The notes below the pieces were generated by a model, which ran no database searches, was not told the origin of the DNA, and saw only the letters and a program-made list of their open reading frames with translations. Source: Labrenzia sp. PHM005 (GTDB taxonomy: Bacteria; Pseudomonadota; Alphaproteobacteria; Rhizobiales; Stappiaceae). Taken from it: a DNA stretch of 64,000 bases. Of the stretch, positions 17,923 to 25,554 are shown in pieces (the first letter of the stretch is position 1; the number at the start of each line of letters is the position of its first letter). Both the position numbers and the translations under genes were made by a program. Where the stretch lies: the NCBI RefSeq assembly GCF_006517275.1, contig NZ_CP041191.1, positions 5,947,001-6,011,000 of the forward strand. Reading direction: 5' to 3'.

Positions 17923-19293
17923 CTATCCCATCAAGGACGGCAGAAGCGTGATGATCGACGGGAAGGCCAGCAGCCCACCAATCGTCAGCACATCCGCGAT
18001 GAAGAACGGGATACACCCGCGGAAGACTTCTTGTACCGGAATGTCCGGCCGCACACCCGACACAACAAAGCAGTTCAGTCCTATCGGCGGTGTGATCAGA
18101 CAGAGCTCCGCCATTTTGACCACCAGGATGCCGAACCAAATCGCGCAGGCTTCACCGGACATGCCAAAGGCACTGTCAGCAGCCGACACCCCTTCACCGC
18201 CGTTCAGCGCTATAACAGCCGGATAGACAACCGGGAGCGTCAGGATCAACATCCCGATCGCATCCATGAACATGCCAAGCACCGCATAAGCGAGCAGGAT
18301 GCAGATCATCACGATCCATGGTGAGTATTCCAGCCCAACGATGAAGTCCCGAAATGCATCTGGGAGCCCCGCAAAACCCAAGAACCGGACGTAAACCAGA
18401 ACCCCCCAGATAAGGGTGAAGATCATCACGGTCAGCTTGGCAGTTTCATGCAGCGCTTGCCCCAATTGCCGGGTTTTCATGCCCTTGGCAAAGGCGACCA
18501 TCAAGACAACAAAAGCCCCGAGAGACCCCGCTTCAGTCGGCGTTGCCAGGCCGAAGAAGAACGAGCAGAAAATGATCGCGACAACAGCAATGATCGGCAG
18601 CGTACCCGGAACGCTTTCAAAGCGCTGTTTCCAGGTAAACCCTTTGATGGCTGGGGCATCCCCACGCCAGGCAGACACACCAACGATGATACCGACATAG
18701 ATCAGCGCCGAGAACACCCCCGGCAGGAAACCGGCAATCAGCAATTTGCCGACGGACTGCTCCACCAGGATCGCGTAGATCACCAGGATGGCCGATGGCG
18801 GGATCAGTGAAGCCAACGTACCACCGGCAGCCACAACTGCTGAGGACAACCGTTTGGAATAGCCTTCGGCCAGCATTTCCGGAATTGCCACGCGGGCAAA
18901 GACGGCAGCGGTGGCAACGGATGCTCCGGACACAGCCGCAAAGCCAGCCGTTGAAAACACCGTACCAACCGCCATGCCGCCGGGCAGCCAGCCCAGCCAG
19001 CGCTTGGCCGCTTCAAACAGTTGCTTGGTGAAGCCGGCATAAAAAGCCAGAAAGCCGATCAGAATGAATGTCGGCAGAACCGAAAGCGCATATGTGACGG
19101 ATTTCGAATGCGGGATCGTGCCAGCCATTTTCAGCGCAACGAAAAACCCGCGCTCAAAACCCATTTTCATCGAAAAGTGGATGATCAGTCCGACAAGTCC
19201 GACAAAGGCTGCAGCAAAGGCAACCCGAACCCCAAGGATGACGAGGACCAGCAAGACGCCGGTCATCAAGAGACCTACTTCAAACGGTGTCAT
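17923..19293 (-). CDS. dctM: TRAP transporter large permease (DctM family)
   Basis: 456 residues with about twelve hydrophobic segments and the DctM signatures: FERGFFVALKMAGTIPHSKSVTYALSVLPTFILIGFLA, AAAVFARVAIPEMLAEGYSKRLSSAVVAAGGTLASLIPPSAILVIYAILVEQSVGKL and CLITPPIGLNCFVVSG. It is the transport channel of a tripartite ATP-independent periplasmic importer and works with the small subunit DctQ and the periplasmic DctP, driven by the sodium gradient. Its start overlaps the dctQ stop by 4 nt (ATGA), showing translational coupling. The substrate is probably a carboxylate. Confidence 0.93.
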   Translation of the reverse strand: MTPFEVGLLMTGVLLVLVILGVRVAFAAAFVGLVGLIIHFSMKMGFERGFFVALKMAGTIPHSKSVTYALSVLPTFILIGFLAFYAGFTKQLFEAAKRWLGWLPGGMAVGTVFSTAGFAAVSGASVATAAVFARVAIPEMLAEGYSKRLSSAVVAAGGTLASLIPPSAILVIYAILVEQSVGKLLIAGFLPGVFSALIYVGIIVGVSAWRGDAPAIKGFTWKQRFESVPGTLPIIAVVAIIFCSFFFGLATPTEAGSLGAFVVLMVAFAKGMKTRQLGQALHETAKLTVMIFTLIWGVLVYVRFLGFAGLPDAFRDFIVGLEYSPWIVMICILLAYAVLGMFMDAIGMLILTLPVVYPAVIALNGGEGVSAADSAFGMSGEACAIWFGILVVKMAELCLITPPIGLNCFVVSGVRPDIPVQEVFRGCIPFFIADVLTIGGLLAFPSIITLLPSLMG

Positions 19294-19934
19294 TTGGCGT
19301 CTCCTGCAACAGCTTCGTCGCCGAAGGCTTCTTCAATTTCATGCTGGGCGACCTTTTCGACATCTTCGATCACCGGAACAGCGATCGGGGCCTGGTTCGG
19401 ATCGCGGACCAACCGGGCATATCCGTAAATCTGCATCATAAGGCGCAGGAAAAGGAGGCTGAGCGCCACCGGAATGACGAGTTTCGATGGCCATGTCGGC
19501 AAACGAATGTCCATCGTGCTGTCGCCAATCGACCAGGACCGGTCGAAATGAAACAGGGAGCCCCAGATCAGCAGTGCCACGGTAAAGGCGATGATAATGA
19601 CCCCGATCATCTCACACACGTACAGCGCCCGGCCACTGAGTTTTCCAAGCACGATTTCCATGCGGATATGACCGCCAACACGCTGGCAATAGGCAACGCC
19701 AGCGAAAGCGAAGATCGCCATGGCCTGTTCAGTGATGTCAATAAAGCCCGGGATTGGCGCGTTAAAGAACAACCGGCCTAGGACTTGGGCAACCGCTAGA
19801 AGCATCAAAGCCAGAATGGAAAAAGCTGCAATCAGGTTGAAGCCGTTTTCAACATGGCCGAGCCAGCCGTCAAAACGGATATAGGTAGCCGGGCGCTCCT
19901 GACCGGAGCCGCCGGAGGGGTGAGGTATGTTCAT
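19290..19934 (-). CDS. dctQ: TRAP transporter small permease (DctQ family)
   Basis: 214 residues. An N-terminal cytoplasmic segment precedes four membrane helices (about 30-185) in the DctQ pattern, including LLAVAQVLGRLFFNAPIPGFIDITEQAMAIFAFAGVAYCQRVGGHIRMEI. A charged C-terminal tail follows. It docks the substrate-loaded binding protein to DctM. It sits 74 nt downstream of dctP, with a perfect 11-bp hairpin in the gap, and overlaps dctM by 4 nt. Confidence 0.9.
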   Translation of the reverse strand: MNIPHPSGGSGQERPATYIRFDGWLGHVENGFNLIAAFSILALMLLAVAQVLGRLFFNAPIPGFIDITEQAMAIFAFAGVAYCQRVGGHIRMEIVLGKLSGRALYVCEMIGVIIIAFTVALLIWGSLFHFDRSWSIGDSTMDIRLPTWPSKLVIPVALSLLFLRLMMQIYGYARLVRDPNQAPIAVPVIEDVEKVAQHEIEEAFGDEAVAGDAK

Positions 19935-19953
19935 AAAATCAGCCCTATGGAAG

Positions 19954-19982
19954 GTCTCTCCGGCACAGGGCGCCGGAGAGAC
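19954..19982 (-). other. Intercistronic hairpin between dctP and dctQ
   Basis: GTCTCTCCGGC and GCCGGAGAGAC pair perfectly (11 bp, 7-nt loop) without a following T run on the minus strand. Such hairpins after binding-protein genes commonly protect the upstream message or thin out downstream transcription, giving more binding protein than permease. Confidence 0.6.
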
Positions 19983-20008
19983 ATTGTCGTTGTTAAGTGA
20001 GGCTGACG

Positions 20009-21025
20009 TTATTCAGCGATGGTCTTTTTGACCATGTCGAGCAGTTCCTGTGCCGGCAGACCATTAGCGGTTTGCTCTTCGATCCAAGCAGCCTGGATTG
20101 GGCCGGCTTTTTCCGCAAAGGCAGCCAGTTCTGCATCAGAATACTCGATCTGCTGGATGCCGCGGCTTTCCAGTTCCGGCCACCACTTGTCATAAACCTT
20201 GGCGTAGGTTGCCAGGTAGTGGTCCAGTGCCGGATCGACAGATGCGTCGAGGGCTGCCTTGAACTCGTCGGAGAGCGCTGCATAGGCGTCGGTGTTCACA
20301 ACAACCGGGCAATGAACTGTTCCCGGATTGAGGTTTTTGGTCCACCAGTCAGCAACTTCGATCACCTTGAACGCCAAGTGGGCGTGCGGAGCAAAACCAG
20401 CGGCCTGAACCGTACCGGAATCGATCGCCTGATAGGTTTCAGAAGCGGTCACGGATGTCGGAACGGCACCGGCTGCTTCCATCAGCTTGCCGAGGCCACC
20501 GAGTGCCCGAACGCGCATGCCTTCAAAGTTTGAAACCGACGACGGCACATCACCTTTACCAGCAAAATTATACTGCGGCATTGGCGACGGCATCAGCAGC
20601 TTGGCGTTCCAGCGGCCCAGATCCTTTTGAACGGCCGGATGCTCGTAAAGCGCCTTGGACACCTTCACTTCGGTTTCCAGGTCGGCAACGCCCAGGAACG
20701 GCAGCTCCAGAACGGTCAGGGTCGGGTTTTTGTCGGCATGATAAGAGGCACAGAACTGAGCCATCTCAAACGCGCCAAAGGAGATCCCATCGAGGTTTTC
20801 ACGCGACTTGGACAGTGCCCCGCCGTAGTGCAGTTTGATTTCAAACTTGCCGTCGGTCTTTGCGGCAACTTCTTCGGCCAGTTTTTCAACGTGCTCGGTG
20901 AACGCCCGGCGTTTGCCCCAAAGGGATACATTCCAAGTGACGTCGGCGGCGAAGGTTTCAGTTGCGAAAATAAGTCCAAGCGCAGCTGCGGAAACCGCAG
21001 TCGCGGATTTGAGTGACGTGAGCAT
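20009..21025 (-). CDS. dctP: TRAP transporter substrate-binding protein (DctP family)
   Basis: 338 residues. Residues 1-27 are a signal peptide ending in TFAADV. The mature protein is a two-lobed DctP periplasmic receptor with HVEKLAEEVAAKTDGKFEIKLHYGGALSKSRENLDGI, FEGMRVRALGGLGKLMEAAGAVPTSV (the Arg that usually binds the ligand carboxylate) and SETYQAIDSGTVQAAGF. The ligand is likely a carboxylate, but the opening WNVSLWGKRRAFTEH is unlike C4-dicarboxylate receptors, so succinate/malate is not assured. It is first in the dctP-Q-M operon, behind a sigma-54 promoter. Confidence 0.92.
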   Translation of the reverse strand: MLTSLKSATAVSAAALGLIFATETFAADVTWNVSLWGKRRAFTEHVEKLAEEVAAKTDGKFEIKLHYGGALSKSRENLDGISFGAFEMAQFCASYHADKNPTLTVLELPFLGVADLETEVKVSKALYEHPAVQKDLGRWNAKLLMPSPMPQYNFAGKGDVPSSVSNFEGMRVRALGGLGKLMEAAGAVPTSVTASETYQAIDSGTVQAAGFAPHAHLAFKVIEVADWWTKNLNPGTVHCPVVVNTDAYAALSDEFKAALDASVDPALDHYLATYAKVYDKWWPELESRGIQQIEYSDAELAAFAEKAGPIQAAWIEEQTANGLPAQELLDMVKKTIAE

Positions 21026-21104
21026 GCAATCCTCCCAGATTTATGGCTCAATCTCTTGACCACTCGGCCAGCACAGGATGAGCGGACCAAGTCGAGATCT
21101 CATA

Positions 21105-21122
21105 AAGCATGACCCGTGCCAG
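21105..21122 (-). promoter_or_regulatory. Sigma-54 (RpoN) promoter of the TRAP operon
   Basis: Read on the minus strand, TGGCACGGGTCATGCT has the -24 GG and -12 GC exactly ten bases apart and matches the TGGCAC-N5-TTGC consensus closely. It lies about 80 nt before the dctP start, and the sigma-54 activator DctD is encoded next door. Confidence 0.85.
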
Positions 21123-21198
21123 CTTGGAATGACAACAGTAATTTGAGGGATTCGGGGGCTTTTTTTGGGTGCTTTTTCAACTTGCTGCAATGCACCTA

Positions 21199-21212
21199 GG
21201 CAAGATCTTGCC
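21199..21212. promoter_or_regulatory. 14-bp palindrome, candidate DctD enhancer site
   Basis: GGCAAGATCTTGCC is a perfect palindrome centred about 110 bp upstream of the expected start of the sigma-54 promoter. That is the distance range where DctD-type activators bind. Confidence 0.6.
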
Positions 21213-21227
21213 GAACCTCTTTTTGTG

Positions 21228-21245
21228 TCGGCGGTTTTCCGCCGA
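21228..21245 (-). terminator. Hairpin after dctD
   Basis: TCGGCGG, loop TTTT, CCGCCGA, 10 nt beyond the dctD stop. On the minus strand it is followed by CACAAAAAG rather than T, so termination is probably weak or Rho-assisted. Confidence 0.45.
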
Positions 21246-21254
21246 TTAGGGGCT

Positions 21255-22673
21255 TTAAGAGTTCTCTGGCACGTCCGAGCCGCCTGTCTTCTCCCGGCTT
21301 AGGCCAAGACGCGCCATCTTTTCGTTGAGGGTCCGGCGCGGCACATTCAGCTCGCGCATGACATCTGCGATCTTGCTGTCATGCCGGCGCAATGCGCCCT
21401 CGATCAAGGACCGTTCGTAGGCATCCATCAGCTCTTTGAGGCCGCCGGCAGCAATTGGCGAAACCGCATCCCGCCGCCCGGTGACCAGAATTTCCAACGG
21501 CTGCGGATTAACCTGAGCATTCAGGACAAACCGTTCAGCTGCGTTGCGCAGTTCGCGGACATTTCCTGGCCACTCGTATGTCTGTAGAAAGGCTTCGTCC
21601 TGGGCGCTCGGCGCCGGAGCTTCCATGCCATATTGGACGGCGAACCGGTTCAAGAAGGTGTCGAACAGCAACATGCTGTCGCGTCCGCGTTCGCGCAATG
21701 GCGGAATGGTCAACTCAATTGCGTTCAGGCGGAACAATAAGTCCTCCCGCAATCGGCCTGACGCTACAGCTTCTCTGGGGTCCACATTGGCCGCACTGAC
21801 CAAGCGGATATCGACGTTGATCGGTTTGTGCCCGCCAATCCGATCAACTTTTCTCTCCTGCAAAACCCTGAGCAACTTGGCTTGCAGCGCCATCGGCATC
21901 GAGACAATCTCGTCGAGAAACAAAACACCGCCATTTGCCGCTTCGATGCGGCCAATGCGCTGACGGTCTGCACCGGTAAAAGCACCGGCTTCATGGCCGA
22001 ACAATTCTGCTTCCACCATGGTTTCGGGAAGCGCTGCCGCATTGATCGCCATAAATGGCCCGCTTTTCCGCGCGCTGAAATCATGCAGCGCCTGCGCAAT
22101 CACTTCTTTGCCGGTTCCCGTTTCACCGGTGATCAAAACAGCTGCATCCGTTTGCGCAAAATGTAGAATCTGGTGCCGAAGAGCCTGCATTGCGGGACTG
22201 TTGCCGATGAGGCGGCTTTCCAAGCTCGAGCTGTCGGCAATCTGGGTTTTCAGGGCCCTGTTTTCCAGAACCAAGGCCCGCCTGTTACAGGCACGCCGGA
22301 CAACTTCGGCTATCAAATCCGGATCGAAGGGTTTTTCGACAAAATCATAAGCGCCGGCGCGCATTGCTTCCACGGCCATCGGTACATCGCCGTGACCGGT
22401 AATCAGGATGACCGGAAGATCACTATCCAGCTCACTCACCCTGCGCAACAGGGTCATGCCATCTTCACCATCCAGCATAACATCGGACACAACGCAGCCT
22501 TTAAAATCCGGCCCGAGATTGGCCATGGCCTGGTCCGTTGTTTCCACCTCGATGGTTTCGAAGTCCGCCAAACGGATCCATTGCCGCAGGGCGGCCCGCA
22601 TTGATGGGTCATCATCAACAATCAAAACAGGTGTATTCGTCGATGCTTGGCTTTGCGGCGGGATCGAAGTCAT
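21255..22673 (-). CDS. dctD: Sigma-54-dependent response regulator, DctD-like
   Basis: 472 residues in three domains. A receiver (about 14-130) carries Asp64 in VVSDVMLDG as phospho-acceptor and the switch Lys in VEKPFDP. An AAA+ sigma-54 activation domain (about 155-385) shows GETGTGKE Walker A, the GAFTGA loop that contacts sigma-54, and GGVLFLDEI Walker B. A Fis-type helix-turn-helix closes the protein (DVMRELNVPRRTLNEKMARLGL). It overlaps dctB by 4 nt and is phosphorylated by it. Its likely target is the sigma-54 promoter of dctP about 130-150 nt downstream of its own stop. Confidence 0.93.
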   Translation of the reverse strand: MTSIPPQSQASTNTPVLIVDDDPSMRAALRQWIRLADFETIEVETTDQAMANLGPDFKGCVVSDVMLDGEDGMTLLRRVSELDSDLPVILITGHGDVPMAVEAMRAGAYDFVEKPFDPDLIAEVVRRACNRRALVLENRALKTQIADSSSLESRLIGNSPAMQALRHQILHFAQTDAAVLITGETGTGKEVIAQALHDFSARKSGPFMAINAAALPETMVEAELFGHEAGAFTGADRQRIGRIEAANGGVLFLDEIVSMPMALQAKLLRVLQERKVDRIGGHKPINVDIRLVSAANVDPREAVASGRLREDLLFRLNAIELTIPPLRERGRDSMLLFDTFLNRFAVQYGMEAPAPSAQDEAFLQTYEWPGNVRELRNAAERFVLNAQVNPQPLEILVTGRRDAVSPIAAGGLKELMDAYERSLIEGALRRHDSKIADVMRELNVPRRTLNEKMARLGLSREKTGGSDVPENS

Positions 22674-24457
22674 TCGGCGATCGCAGGCTCCAGATATTCG
22701 GACGGGTCATCCGCGGTATCGCCGGACTTTAACGCCGGCACTTTAAGCTCGAAAACAGCCCCCTTGGGCCTGTTTCCTGAGACAGACAGTTCCCCGCCCA
22801 GGTCTTCTGCAATTCGCATGGAAATGGCAAGCCCCAAACCCATCCCTTCCGAATTGGTTTTGGTTGAGAAAAACGGATCAAAGATACGCTCTCTCAAACC
22901 GATGGGAATCCCCGGACCATTGTCGAGCACCCTAATCAGAACGCTGGTGCCTGTTTCTTCGACCCGGAGCTGAACGACACCATCATCTTTATCTGCCGCT
23001 GCATCTGCCGCATTCCGCAAGAGATTTACGAGGATCTGCTCTATGCGCAATGGCGCAGTTTCCACGATCAACGGCGTAACTGGCATGTCAATTTTTAAGA
23101 GAACCCCGGTTTCTTCAAACCGTGGGCGCGCGATTTTCTCAGCCGCTTGGATGCTTTCACGAAGATCGACGTTTTCGATCCGGCTTTCGCCCGGGCGCGC
23201 AAATCGCTTTAGCTCTTGGGTGAGACTGGTCATGCGCGTCTGCAAAGAGTCTATTTCCTGCAAGTTTTCCGCCGCCGTCTGAGTGTCCCCTTTTTCTAAG
23301 AACTTCCGGGTTCCGGCAACGAACATGCGGAGCGCGGACAGGGGCTGGCTGAGTTCATGGACGACAGCTGCCGACATTTCCCCGACCGCAGCCAAACGGT
23401 TTGAACGGGCAAGTCCGCGCTGCGCTTCCAGCAAGGCATGTTCGACCCGGCGGCGTTCTTTGATTTCACCCACAAGCCGCTGGTTGAGATCTTTAAGGTC
23501 GGCCGATTCCTGACGCAGCAAAGCAGATGCCTTGCGAAGACGCCGGCCACGCAGACCGAGAACGATCACCGCATAAAACAAACACAACGTCAGCGTCACA
23601 GCCCAAATGGGCAAGGCACTGTTATGTGTTTCTTCAACCGGCACCAGAAAATGCAGTTTCCATCCGAGCAGACCGACATCCGTTGAATTGTGCCGGAATG
23701 TTTGGCGGTCGATGGTAAGTTGTTTTTGACCGGTCACGGGCTGGCCGCTCACCGGTTTCAACGTCTCCTTGGCATATTTTTGACTGCTTGCAATAGCCGC
23801 GCGAGTTTCTGGCGGCAGGTCCGCAAGTGTCCGATACCGCCAATCCGGCCGGCTGGAGAGAAAAATCACACCATCCGCATCTGTGGCAAAAACAAGTTCG
23901 CCGCCTTCCGCCCAGGCTGTTTCCAGATCCCTTGTATCGACCTTTACGACAGCAACACCAACAGGCTCACCTTCAACAGGTGTTGGCCGGGCAAGGAACA
24001 ATCCTGGCCGCCCGGTGGTCAACCCGATCGCAAAAAACTGCCCTTCTTCGCCCCGCATGGCTGCTTTGAAATAGGGTCTGAAGCCATAATTCCGGCCGAC
24101 AAGCGACAAGGGCTTTTGCCAATTGCTGGCGGCAACCGTCGTGCCTTCCGCATTCATGACATACAGCAGATCCGCACCGGAATTTGCCGCCATCTCTTCC
24201 AAAAAGCGATTAGCGCTTTCGGCCGGCTGGCCCAATCCAATAGACGCGGTGGCCCTCGGGTCGCGGGCAATCATATAAGGCAGATACCGGTATTTCTGGT
24301 ATTCGCCGACGATCGTTTGCCGGTAGAGTGTTAAACGTTCGGCGGCCTTCCGGTCGACACCGTCCTCATCCAGCTCCTGAAAGACGTACGCCAGCGCTAC
24401 GGCCGTTATGATCAGGAGAAGCGGCGGCAGAGCCAATATGAGCCAACGGGTCGACAT
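22670..24457 (-). CDS. dctB: Sensor histidine kinase, DctB-like
   Basis: 595 residues. One membrane segment (about 4-26) leads to a periplasmic double-Cache sensor (about 27-280; LYRQTIVGEYQKYRYLPYMIARDP is typical of DctB). A second membrane segment (about 281-301) and a coiled linker follow. Then come the HisKA domain with His367 in VVHELSQPLSALRMF and the ATPase domain with the N box LVNLLRNAADAA, DNGPGIP, PFFSTKTNSEGMGLGLAIS. It senses the transported carboxylate outside the cell and phosphorylates DctD. It starts with an ATG and overlaps dctD by 4 nt. It is divergent from the universal stress gene. Confidence 0.93.
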   Translation of the reverse strand: MSTRWLILALPPLLLIITAVALAYVFQELDEDGVDRKAAERLTLYRQTIVGEYQKYRYLPYMIARDPRATASIGLGQPAESANRFLEEMAANSGADLLYVMNAEGTTVAASNWQKPLSLVGRNYGFRPYFKAAMRGEEGQFFAIGLTTGRPGLFLARPTPVEGEPVGVAVVKVDTRDLETAWAEGGELVFATDADGVIFLSSRPDWRYRTLADLPPETRAAIASSQKYAKETLKPVSGQPVTGQKQLTIDRQTFRHNSTDVGLLGWKLHFLVPVEETHNSALPIWAVTLTLCLFYAVIVLGLRGRRLRKASALLRQESADLKDLNQRLVGEIKERRRVEHALLEAQRGLARSNRLAAVGEMSAAVVHELSQPLSALRMFVAGTRKFLEKGDTQTAAENLQEIDSLQTRMTSLTQELKRFARPGESRIENVDLRESIQAAEKIARPRFEETGVLLKIDMPVTPLIVETAPLRIEQILVNLLRNAADAAADKDDGVVQLRVEETGTSVLIRVLDNGPGIPIGLRERIFDPFFSTKTNSEGMGLGLAISMRIAEDLGGELSVSGNRPKGAVFELKVPALKSGDTADDPSEYLEPAIAE

Positions 24458-24517
24458 GGCCTCTTATTGCCGATTTTTTTATCTGCCGCCACTGCAGGAG
24501 CGATAAGGCATCATCTT

Positions 24518-24531
24518 TTGATAAGGGTCAA
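24518..24531. promoter_or_regulatory. FNR/FixK-type box upstream of the universal stress gene
   Basis: TTGATAAGGGTCAA contains a perfect TTGA-N6-TCAA core and differs from TTGAT-N4-ATCAA at one base. It lies 75-88 nt before the Usp start, so oxygen-limitation control of this gene is likely. Confidence 0.65.
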
Positions 24532-24605
24532 AGACGTCAAATTCCAGAACCCTATAGATTTTTGACAGGGCTGGATTAGTCTGAAACCGGCCATAGGAGG
24601 GTATG

Positions 24606-25439
24606 ATGCCGATCAAAGATATTCTGACGATTCTGGATTTGGCGGGCGAGCAGCCAGCCGCAAAATACGCTTTGGAATTCGGACGTGTACACGACGCCCA
24701 TGTCACCGGACTGGCTGTCTCGTTTGAGCCTGTTGTCCCGGCATTCGCAGCCGCACCGATGCCGGTTGACTATCTTCAGGCGGCCCACGACCAAGCTGTT
24801 GCTGCGGCCAAGGACGCCCAAAGTCAATTCGACGAATTCGCCCGACTGGCCGGCGTAAACAACGAAAGCCGTTTGGCGGAGATTTTGACCGGAGGCCCGC
24901 TGGACAATGTTCTCGTGCATTGCCGGGCAACAGATCTCGTCGTGATCGGGCAAAGCAATCCAGATACGCCGGAGCCCATGCGTGAATTGCTAATCGAAAC
25001 GGTTCTGTTTGAGAGCGGCGTGCCAGTTCTTCTGGTTCCCTATATCGGCAGCAAGGCTTTTGAACCCAACAATGTGCTTATCGGCTGGGATGGCAGCACA
25101 ACGGCCACCCGCGCCATCCATTCGGCGCTGCCGGTTCTGGAAAAGGCCGACAAGGTTACAATCCTCGTCATTGAAAAGAGTGCCAATTCAGACAATGGCC
25201 AACCTGGCGCGGAAGTTGCCAATTACCTTGCCCGGCACAATATGAATGTCACGATTGAGGTGGTGAACAATCCGCAGACAGGCGTTGCAGACACCGTGCT
25301 GAACCACGTTTCAGACAACGGCAACGATCTGGTCGTCATGGGCGGCTACGGCCACAGCCGGATGCGCGAGTTCCTGTTTGGCGGGGCAACCCGCGAGATT
25401 TTAGAATCCATGACTGTTCCGGTTCTGATGGCCCACTAA
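24606..25439 (+). CDS. Universal stress protein with two Usp domains
   Basis: 277 residues made of two tandem UspA-like domains (about 1-145 and 153-277). The second carries the ATP-binding-type motif VVMGGYGHSRMREFLFGGATREIL with VPVLMAH at its end; the first has a degenerate version (VVIGQSNPDTPEPMRELLIE). I prefer the ATG at 24606 over that at 24603 because AGGAGG lies at 24595-24600. An FNR-type box lies 75 nt upstream. The gene ends in a strong terminator and is followed by the PatZ-like gene. Stress or low-oxygen survival is the usual role; the molecular target is unknown. Confidence 0.9.
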   Translation: MPIKDILTILDLAGEQPAAKYALEFGRVHDAHVTGLAVSFEPVVPAFAAAPMPVDYLQAAHDQAVAAAKDAQSQFDEFARLAGVNNESRLAEILTGGPLDNVLVHCRATDLVVIGQSNPDTPEPMRELLIETVLFESGVPVLLVPYIGSKAFEPNNVLIGWDGSTTATRAIHSALPVLEKADKVTILVIEKSANSDNGQPGAEVANYLARHNMNVTIEVVNNPQTGVADTVLNHVSDNGNDLVVMGGYGHSRMREFLFGGATREILESMTVPVLMAH

Positions 25440-25460
25440 GGCCTGATAAATTGCCGCACG

Positions 25461-25497
25461 CCCGCGCCCAACTTTTTTGAGCGCGGGTATTTTTTTG
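25461..25497 (+). terminator. Terminator after the Usp gene
   Basis: CCCGCGC, 13-nt loop, GCGCGGG, then TATTTTTTT. It separates the Usp transcript from the PatZ-like gene. Confidence 0.8.
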
Positions 25498-25554
25498 TCT
25501 TAAAAAGTCGCTAGTCTCCGATCAGCCTGCAATAGTCCGGGAAAGGATCCCGTT

